From: Gimesia sp.
GTDB taxonomy: Bacteria > Planctomycetota > Planctomycetia > Planctomycetales > Planctomycetaceae
Direction: 5' to 3'
DNA length: 64,000 nt
Assembly (NCBI RefSeq): GCF_040219335.1
Contig: NZ_JAVJSQ010000044.1
Location: forward strand, 62,001-126,000
Positions 58,901 through 64,000 of the stretch are shown one piece after another. Below the pieces are notes generated by a model. The model saw nothing but the letters and a program-made list of their open reading frames with translations, did no database searches and was not told where the DNA came from. Position numbers and translations under genes: made by a program. The stretch's first letter is position 1. The number at the start of each line of letters is the position of its first letter.

Positions 58901-60207
58901 CGGTCAGCCGGTTTCTTTTTCTCTGCCTGGGGTTTATCTGTTTTCTCTTTCGTTTCTGCCTGCTTTGCTTTCTGAGGGGCATCCGGTTTTTGCGCAAGCA
59001 CCTGCGGACTGAAGTGAACCGTCGCCACGACGACCGCAGAAAGGAATGCGAGCATTCCAAAACCATACCGCCAGGCAAGTGGAAGTCGATCGACGTCAGC
59101 CGGACGTTCGAGCCACTTGAGCCGCCGCAGCATTTGTGAACGGTCCGCCATCGCCAGCGCAGCCAGACGGGATTCCGCTCCCTGTCTCCGCAGAGCCCAG
59201 TGTGCCAGCAGACGCCGATATTCACTGAGACTGCTGATGGCATCAGCGGCTTGCGCATCTGATAAATGCTCACAGGCCAGGCGATGCCGATGCGGCAGCC
59301 TCCAGACCAGCGGATGAAACCAGTAGACCGCTTGTGTCAGATGGATGACCAGATTCCAGAACACATCGCGGCCGGCCACATGCGTGAGTTCATGCATCAG
59401 GATGGCCGACTGTTCCTCTGCCGACAGTGTTTCAAACCATATGCGGGGGAGATAGATTACCGGCCGAAAGACTCCCGCAGTACAGGGGCTTTCAATCTCT
59501 GTTGAATACCGCACACGGGGTGGACTTTCCAAGCGGAGTCGGTCCGCCAGGGACTGACACTGTTGCAGGATGTGATCGGGGACCAGCTCAGATTGTTTAC
59601 GCAGAACGACAGCCCGGCGTACCTGCCAGCTGAGTCTGCTTAAGAGAACCATCATGCCAGCTAACCAGATCAGGGTGATTAAAGTGCTTCTTGACAGGGA
59701 AGACTTGTCTGATGCTGGTTGCTGGTGAACTGTGTTAGTGGATGGGATCGGGGGAGATTCAGAAGTCACCTCGTTTGATTCCAGATTACCGGAGGGCGTC
59801 GTGCTCGAGGATATCGCGATCTCGGGTTCCTGTTCCAGGGGCAGCGGATTGCTGTGCTCCGGCGGAGGTGTTTCTTGCGGTACGAAGGGAGTCGTTTGTG
59901 TTTCCTCTGTCAGGGATTTCGGAACGGATTCGCTCTGGGAAGCAAAAGCGGGATGCTTCATGTCGGGAGCACTCTCGACAACGGCTTTTGTCCTCTCTGC
60001 TTCTACGGGGGGTAAAATCGCCAGCCCCAGAGGTGGTAATACATAACAGACCAGCGGAAACAGCAGGCAGACAACAGACAGAAAGCGAGTCCACAAAACG
60101 GACCAGCGCGGATTGACTGCGGAAAGCGAGTACAGAAGCAGCCACCCGACTGCCAGTAACAGAGTCAGGCGGAGCAGTGTGTTTTGCAGTAGCTCAGATA
60201 TATCCAT
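55933..60207 (-). CDS. BlaR1/MecR1-like M56 metalloprotease with giant repeat-bearing ectodomain
   Basis: 1424 residues. N-terminal membrane helices near 11-30 and 42-66; a Pro/Ser/Glu-rich periplasmic loop (75-170); helix 176-192; then the M56 zinc protease with HELTH at 272-276 and the third zinc-ligand region ACEHLSDAQA at 311-320; a final helix near 381-400. After a Lys/Pro-rich linker there is no penicillin-binding domain; instead there are several carboxypeptidase-regulatory-like modules (VTVVDEQDRPIAGAKVRVGW, LNVKVVDPIGQPIEGAEVKF, IMVVNRQAEPVSDIKITVS) and about 350 C-terminal residues without a named fold. Typical BlaR1 is about 600 residues. It follows the BlaI gene by 56 bases and likely cleaves it when the ectodomain senses something outside the cell. 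Confidence 0.92.
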   Translation of the reverse strand: MDISELLQNTLLRLTLLLAVGWLLLYSLSAVNPRWSVLWTRFLSVVCLLFPLVCYVLPPLGLAILPPVEAERTKAVVESAPDMKHPAFASQSESVPKSLTEETQTTPFVPQETPPPEHSNPLPLEQEPEIAISSSTTPSGNLESNEVTSESPPIPSTNTVHQQPASDKSSLSRSTLITLIWLAGMMVLLSRLSWQVRRAVVLRKQSELVPDHILQQCQSLADRLRLESPPRVRYSTEIESPCTAGVFRPVIYLPRIWFETLSAEEQSAILMHELTHVAGRDVFWNLVIHLTQAVYWFHPLVWRLPHRHRLACEHLSDAQAADAISSLSEYRRLLAHWALRRQGAESRLAALAMADRSQMLRRLKWLERPADVDRLPLAWRYGFGMLAFLSAVVVATVHFSPQVLAQKPDAPQKAKQAETKEKTDKPQAEKKKPADRKVRKPGKPDINLKQTSPKIVTVVDEQDRPIAGAKVRVGWWEDNEGDMLGKITINPPVTNQKGEVTIQVPEGAARAQISAEAEGYAKAGTQYSLNGNPKLVLQPGRIIRVKAVDTQGQLLPDAYPVLENNRVIGREFKQDARRLGYFTSPVVKLDRRWMRVVASNEDGPVLFSHLIDVTNPERVEDDGTIVAILEPGIRLEGRLDDSVPRPIKYGCVELYISEGQDHKIDGSWTWQQSTSVKPDGTFVFDSLPTGGTAQLFALVDGYQSTRPTVESYKNYLELHNAGEASILDNAISRHDAFWPHLFPLTPGLYKTEVELPCTPTTSLNVKVVDPIGQPIEGAEVKFNPNGLFFGGKLFIPATEVWSMANQIIAPDKEARKQRLEWAQETFLRVKTDAQGIARVRNLPADDRESYKVTADGYQMPVYPTSSLDDPSRYALIDLAGGQTMRRTITMEKYVPSSPRKIMVVNRQAEPVSDIKITVSEIAFENAPDDWQLWASQRFGPLATGESDKDGNVQLRVPLEVNGEAVSRLRITILGRIEQKGQDAYVQRKRLIIPREADGRVVVLTVSDEKPKEKYAFYDVAVDYLQSSELLSNSPQVLIQKLQKQASLIVLKQLLSLNDFEAATPLKFTSKWNLVGTDSTRRSERVAITTLPTDQGERVVVLCEVRPRGASWDVKPKQRFPPKAAFIFNPEGTLIRMLGGWASSSGSYNNLMLSNLGGADDYFISTSAFEPHGPFEYIQRWYQLGQEDKPALTFYGYANATAWNAKPGPSKPLAEFGYLDLKFNGRDMEHLVCGVLPNGTLAPRMLIWDGVRDQFIAPVQESVDDKPLYKVDLQNSHQFKPLEVKPGELVVAGGRRDLKNWHAWNCVIPKGQTARVRLFSVDESGEKPVETEYFTRELPAGQHHLQLQLADDEKEQSESAANLWIDDSAKESLTVPRVPVADVPSVAGVPISRTGKTELDLFNRATTQKQQRLIWRMELQGKSAD

Positions 60208-60263
60208 CGCAGATCCTTTCGAAGTGGGAATCTGTGGTCTGTTTCAGTATAGCAGATTTTCGC

Positions 60264-60620
60264 TTACTTTTCGCCGCGGGCAATTTTCTTGAGCTGTTTG
60301 AGTTCTTCGGGACTCAGACGCTCCTTCTCAGCCAGCTCCATCAGCAGCTGTCCGGTTGAGCCGCCGGTAAAGACTTCCGCCAACCGGCGCACCATCTGTC
60401 GCAGGTGTGTTTCCCGCTTGAGCTTGGGTGAATACAGATACGCCCTGCCTTCGCGCTGACGCGAGAGCATGCCCCGCTCGACCATACTCACCAGCACGCT
60501 ACGCAAGGTGCCGTTATCGATCTCCCAGCCAAAGGACTCCTGGATTTCACCCGGCTTTTGCGGCGATTTGTTCCACAACAGACGCAGAACCTCCAGCTCA
60601 TTCTGATTGGGCTGTTCCAT
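60264..60620 (-). CDS. BlaI/MecI/CopY-family repressor
   Basis: 118 residues. The winged helix: NELEVLRLLWNKSPQKPGEIQESF, NGTLRSVLVSMVERGMLSRQREGRAYLYSPKL. A C-terminal dimerisation helix follows (MVRRLAEVFTGGSTGQLLMELAE), ending in a basic tail. Family repressors bind palindromes near their own promoter and are cleaved by the partnered BlaR1-type protease. A perfect palindrome lies 41 bases upstream of its start. Cotranscribed with the M56 gene. Confidence 0.95.
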   Translation of the reverse strand: MEQPNQNELEVLRLLWNKSPQKPGEIQESFGWEIDNGTLRSVLVSMVERGMLSRQREGRAYLYSPKLKRETHLRQMVRRLAEVFTGGSTGQLLMELAEKERLSPEELKQLKKIARGEK

Positions 60621-60660
60621 TTAACACTCTCCCATGACGGAACATCAAAAATCCAAACTG

Positions 60661-60681
60661 AACTGTGATTGTTTCACAGTT
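60661..60681. promoter_or_regulatory. Candidate BlaI-type operator upstream of blaI
   Basis: Perfect inverted repeat AACTGTGA-TTGTT-TCACAGTT, 41 bases before the repressor ATG. A weaker half-like stretch, GTGTGGAAAGTTCACAG at 60704-60720, could be a second site. The 8-5-8 form and position fit an autoregulatory operator for a BlaI/MecI-type repressor, although the half-site is not the TACA/TGTA of Staphylococcus. Confidence 0.6.
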
Positions 60682-60763
60682 GATGGGAGGGTGCAAGAAG
60701 AAAGTGTGGAAAGTTCACAGAATGAAATGGGAGTGCGAGGTGAACTTGTTTCAGAGGCAGGAG

Positions 60764-61573
60764 TTACTGATTTTTCAATGCCAGCAGCAGGCTGGGATCG
60801 TCGGTATAAATGCGTTCGACGCCCTGCTTGAGCAGTTGCTGCATCAAATCGGGATCGTTGACAGTCCAGGCGCCCGGTTCTAGGCCGGCGGCTTTAATCT
60901 GCTGGACTTTTTCTGGAGTAATACCGCTGTAATGTAGAACCAGGGCTTCAAAGCCGCGCTGCCTGGCAATCTTGATGTCGGCTGCAATATCCGTATCCGC
61001 ACCACGATCCCAGAAGACAGGCATCTCGGGAGCCAGCTGTTTGACCTGGGTCATAAAATTCAGGTTTCCGTCATTGAAGCCGACCCAGGGCTCCATCTTC
61101 AGACGCTTGACCAGTGCGACCGCCTCTTTAACACAGTCGGCCTTGGGCTGCAGCGAAACACGTGTTTTGTGCTGTTGCTTGACGAGCAGCAGTACTTCCT
61201 CGAGCAACGGCATCCGCTGGGGTGGGCATTCTGTTCTGGTCAGCTGCTTTCTGCGACGGAAGTCGGTAGCGACGTCAATCGTTTTCAGTTCTGCATACGT
61301 GGAATCGGACACATTCCGGTTCTGATCACCCACCCGCTTCGTGGTCTTGTCATGGGTGACGACCAGCTTGCCGTCCTTCGTGAGAAAGATGTCGAGTTCC
61401 AGCCAGTCTGCACCCGCTAAGATTCCACTTTCAAAGGCGGGGATCGTGTTTTCCGGCCAGGCAACAGAATTGCCGCGGTGGGCGGTGACCCCGTTGTTTA
61501 AAAAGGAATGTTCCTCAGCAGGAAGTACCGTCAGCAGATTGAGAGTGAACAGCAACGCGCATACAAATTTCAT
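60764..61573 (-). CDS. Exported glycerophosphodiester phosphodiesterase
   Basis: 269 residues with a signal peptide (VCALLFTLNLLTVLPAEEH). GDPD family residues: VTAHRGNSVAWPENTIPAFE carries the HRG and the EN pair; GADWLELDIFLTKDGKLVVTHD carries the metal-binding ELD and the catalytic His. Then CVKEAVALVKRLKMEPWVGF, and LEPGAWTVNDPDLMQQLL with the late W/V-D region. It should hydrolyse glycerophosphodiesters from lipids in the periplasm. Single gene; the DUF1501 gene lies upstream on the same strand with about 90 bases between. Confidence 0.94.
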   Translation of the reverse strand: MKFVCALLFTLNLLTVLPAEEHSFLNNGVTAHRGNSVAWPENTIPAFESGILAGADWLELDIFLTKDGKLVVTHDKTTKRVGDQNRNVSDSTYAELKTIDVATDFRRRKQLTRTECPPQRMPLLEEVLLLVKQQHKTRVSLQPKADCVKEAVALVKRLKMEPWVGFNDGNLNFMTQVKQLAPEMPVFWDRGADTDIAADIKIARQRGFEALVLHYSGITPEKVQQIKAAGLEPGAWTVNDPDLMQQLLKQGVERIYTDDPSLLLALKNQ

Positions 61574-61662
61574 CTCTTGAGACTCCAGAAAAAAGACCAG
61601 GACTCATGCTAGCGGGCCCCAGTGAAGATCTCAAGAAGAGCAGATGAAATTCAGCGACGCGG

Positions 61663-63138
61663 TCAGGCGATGATATCGTGGACGACATTCGTTTCGAACT
61701 GATGCGTCAGCCGTTCGCCCAGGCCGTTGCGCTGGTAGACGAGTCTTTCATGATCCATGCCCAGCAGATGCAGAATGGTCGCGTGCCAGTCCTGGATGCT
61801 GACGCGGTTCTCTACGGAAGCGTAGCCGACTTCATCAGTGCTGCCGTAAACCAGACCCCGTTTGACTCCGCCCCCCGCCATCCAGGCTGAGAAACCGTAG
61901 GGACCATGATCGCGGCCGGCGAGTTTCATCTGGGCGTTATTTGTGATCTGGGCCGTCGGCAGACGTCCAAACTCCCCACCCCAGAGGACCAGGGTCGAAT
62001 CGAGCAGTCCCCGCTGACGCAGGTCTTTGAGCAGTCCCGCGACCGGCAGGTCGGTCTGGCCACAGGCACTCTGCAAGGAATTTGCAATCTTGGAGTGGTT
62101 ATCCCAGAGTTGTGTGCGGGTATAAAGCTGAACGAAGCGAACTCCTTTCTCGACCAGACGTCGGGCCAGCAGGCAGCGTCTGCCGAAACTTTCGGTCTCT
62201 TGCTGATCGATGCCATACATGGCCAGGGTTTCCTGCGTTTCCTGTGCCAGGTCGAGTGTCTCGGTCGCTTCGAGCTGCATGTTGGCAGCCATCTCGTAAT
62301 TCTGTATGCGGGCTTCCAGTTCCTGCTGACCGGGGCGTTGTTTCTGATGCATGCGGTCGAGTTGTTTGAGCAGCTGTTGTTTGTTGCGACTGACCTGCTC
62401 GGCGTGAGCGTAATCGGGAGCCAGGTTCAACAGCGGAGAGCCCGTCGATTTCATTCGCGTTCCCTGGTAGAGGGGCGAAAGGTAACCCGACATCCAGTTG
62501 TCCACGTTGTTGACAGGCAGTCGATTGGTGGGATCAGCGAGCACCACGTAAGCAGGCAGATTCTGATTTTCATTCCCCAGCCCGTAGGTGACCCAGGAAC
62601 CGAGCACCGGATGCCCGGGAAACGTCTGGCCGGATTGCATTTTGTAAATGGCCGGTTCGTGGTTGGGATGCACGTTGTACATCGAGCGGACAATCGTCAT
62701 CTCGTCCACTTCCTGTGCAATGTGCGGCAGCGCATTGGAAACCCAGGCCCCCGACTTGCCGTGCCGCTTGAATTCAAATGGGCTCTGCATCAGTTTCCCG
62801 GTGCGGTCGGTTTCGAATACTGCGTTGCCGGTCAGTTCGCGGGGAGCGGTCTGTCCGTGATATTTCTTCAAGGCGGGCTTGGGATCAAACAAGTCAACCT
62901 GGCTGGGGCCTCCCTGCATGCAGAGATGAATGACCGACGTGGCGCGGGGAGTGAAATGCGGACGACGTGGCTGCAGGTTCTCTGGAAGATTCTGAGCGCG
63001 ATGTGTTTCTGCTCCGAAGGTCTGCTCACCCAACAGGGAAGACAGCGCAACGCCACACAGACCGTCTGTCATGCGATCAAAAAAGCGACGACGGGAAAGT
63101 TCGGTCAGCAGTTCATTTTGTAGCGGGGGAACGGTCAT
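61663..63138 (-). CDS. DUF1501 protein (planctomycete export/catabolic operon partner)
   Basis: 491 residues with a Tat-like N-terminus (ELSRRRFFDRMTDGLCG). DUF1501 marks: SVIHLCMQGGPSQVDLFDPKPALK near residue 70, then FKRHGKSGAWVSNALPHIA, MYNVHPNHEPAIYKMQSGQTFPG, LLARRLVEKGVRFVQLYTR, and a C-terminal VLWGGEFGRLPTAQ followed by GRDHGPYGFSAWMAGGGVKRGLVYGSTDE. The fold is related to sulfatases/alkaline phosphatases but the activity is unknown. In planctomycetes it is almost always paired with a DUF1549-DUF1553 cytochrome-type gene; here that partner ends six bases before this start and would be translated first. Confidence 0.94.
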   Translation of the reverse strand: MTVPPLQNELLTELSRRRFFDRMTDGLCGVALSSLLGEQTFGAETHRAQNLPENLQPRRPHFTPRATSVIHLCMQGGPSQVDLFDPKPALKKYHGQTAPRELTGNAVFETDRTGKLMQSPFEFKRHGKSGAWVSNALPHIAQEVDEMTIVRSMYNVHPNHEPAIYKMQSGQTFPGHPVLGSWVTYGLGNENQNLPAYVVLADPTNRLPVNNVDNWMSGYLSPLYQGTRMKSTGSPLLNLAPDYAHAEQVSRNKQQLLKQLDRMHQKQRPGQQELEARIQNYEMAANMQLEATETLDLAQETQETLAMYGIDQQETESFGRRCLLARRLVEKGVRFVQLYTRTQLWDNHSKIANSLQSACGQTDLPVAGLLKDLRQRGLLDSTLVLWGGEFGRLPTAQITNNAQMKLAGRDHGPYGFSAWMAGGGVKRGLVYGSTDEVGYASVENRVSIQDWHATILHLLGMDHERLVYQRNGLGERLTHQFETNVVHDIIA

Positions 63139-63144
63139 GTCTTC

Positions 63145-64000
63145 TCAGTCGATGTAAAGAAATTCGGCGGAGTTGAGCAACACGTGGCAGTATTCAGTAA
63201 ATCCGTCAGCAGGACGGGAGTCCTGTTGGGAATCATTTTTTGCAGGGGGATTCAGCAACTTTAGCGAGTCGAGGGCCAGCGCAAGTTCTGTCTCAGCAGG
63301 GGGACGCTGGTAGGCCAGCTGGTAAGCCAGCTTAATCTGTTGAGCAGGATCGTCTCCTGCCTGCTTCCGTACTCGATCCGCAAAGTAGACCGCCAGTTCG
63401 TGTACCATTTTATTGTTGACCAGCAGCAGGGGCTGGGAAACGACGTTGGAAATCTTCCGTTCGGTGCAGTTCGGGTTCATCTGAGGCAGGTCGAACACTT
63501 CCAGGAAGGTCGGCATTTCTTTACGGCGGTGACGGACATAAACGCTGCGTCGCCAGCCGTCTTCACTCCGCTTCGCCGTAACCAGGCCATCTTTTCGGAC
63601 TTCCACAGCAACCGGCTGACCATATTTCGTCTCGTCGAGTTCGCCGGCAGTGAAGATTAGAGCGTCGCGCAGTTCTTCTGCTTCGAGTCGTCTGAGTGGC
63701 ATCCGGGAAAGCAGTTCGTTTTCCGGATCCAGTTTCTCCAGTTCCGGTGTGACTGTAGATGACTGGCGATAGGCTCTCGAGGTCATGATCAGGCGATGCA
63801 GTTTTTTGAACTGCCAGCCCTGCTGAACGAATTCGACCGCCAGCCAGTCTAGTAGTTCGGGATGGCTGGGAGGCGTTCCCAGGGCGCCAAAGTTGTCGAT
63901 ACTCTTCACCAGGCCGGTACCAAAATGTTTGTGCCAGATGCGATTCACAATCACCCGGGAAGTCAGCGGATGGTCGGGCTGCGTCAACCAGCGGGCAAAT
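63145..64000 (-). CDS. DUF1553-domain protein, C-terminal part (cut by window edge)
   Basis: The frame is open to the right edge, so only about 285 C-terminal residues are visible; an internal ATG at 63987 is not the true start. DUF1553 signature: ARWLTQPDHPLTSRVIVNRIW, HFGTGLVKSIDNFGALG, PSHPELLDWLAVEFVQQGW, then FKKLHRLIMTSRAYRQSS and LRRLEAEELRDALIFTAGELD. In complete genes, an N-terminal cytochrome-c-like and DUF1549 domain precede this. The stop is six bases before the DUF1501 start, the standard pairing. Confidence 0.92.
   Translation of the reverse strand, partial: FARWLTQPDHPLTSRVIVNRIWHKHFGTGLVKSIDNFGALGTPPSHPELLDWLAVEFVQQGWQFKKLHRLIMTSRAYRQSSTVTPELEKLDPENELLSRMPLRRLEAEELRDALIFTAGELDETKYGQPVAVEVRKDGLVTAKRSEDGWRRSVYVRHRRKEMPTFLEVFDLPQMNPNCTERKISNVVSQPLLLVNNKMVHELAVYFADRVRKQAGDDPAQQIKLAYQLAYQRPPAETELALALDSLKLLNPPAKNDSQQDSRPADGFTEYCHVLLNSAEFLYID

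Noticed and set aside
61906-63123. 405-codon plus-strand frame inside the DUF1501 gene
   Set aside because: Antisense to a well-marked DUF1501 protein; no motif or start signal.

Overview
The window reads as a chromosomal segment of a planctomycete, most like the Gimesia/Planctomycetaceae group. That placement is inferred from gene families, not from a database search. The signs are a DUF1501 gene paired with a DUF1553 gene, a PVC-type dehydrogenase, two sulfatases with the CxPxR formylglycine motif, exported Gfo/Idh/MocA and FAD oxidoreductases with Tat or Sec signals, a membrane Ser/Thr kinase carrying a LamG-like ectodomain, and BlaI/BlaR1. Almost all genes share GC-rich codon use; the exception is an AT-richer helicase gene at 50.0-53.2 kb. 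No rRNA, tRNA, CRISPR array, transposase or integrase was seen.

Layout. 0-7 kb: the edge of a PVC dehydrogenase, an amidohydrolase, small membrane proteins, a sulfatase and a GH43-like beta-propeller protein. 7-13.5 kb: a Ser/Thr kinase, an exported repeat protein, and an alkaline-phosphatase-superfamily protein with an apparently permuted LamG insert. 13.5-20 kb: a MacB-like ABC operon with an exported thioredoxin-fold protein, a Cys/His-rich exported protein and a KatG with a signal peptide, possibly a redox or metal-stress neighbourhood. 20-27 kb: sulfatase, Gfo/Idh/MocA, DUF1254, dienelactone hydrolase and two small unknown proteins. 27-39.3 kb: two RND efflux systems around a TetR regulator. 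One RND pump is fused to a methyltransferase; the other is followed by an exported methyltransferase gene. 39-45.4 kb: FAD oxidoreductase, malQ-tal, and a CDF cation exporter. 45.5-49.9 kb: a four-gene GlxBCD-GlnT (MgsABC-GmaS-like) glutamate/N-methylglutamate synthase operon. 50-53.2 kb: a PLD nuclease-helicase-DUF3427-type gene. 53.4-64 kb: sialidase-like protein, Old Yellow Enzyme, a BlaI-BlaR1 pair with a very large ectodomain, GDPD, DUF1501 and the edge of a DUF1553 gene.

The most unusual items are the RND-methyltransferase fusion with a possible internal start, the permuted LamG insertion in a phosphatase, the GlxBCD-GlnT operon, the PLD-helicase gene in foreign-looking DNA, and the oversized BlaR1-like sensor with a palindrome upstream of its repressor gene. 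Functions here come from motif recognition by eye; no alignment or structure prediction was run.
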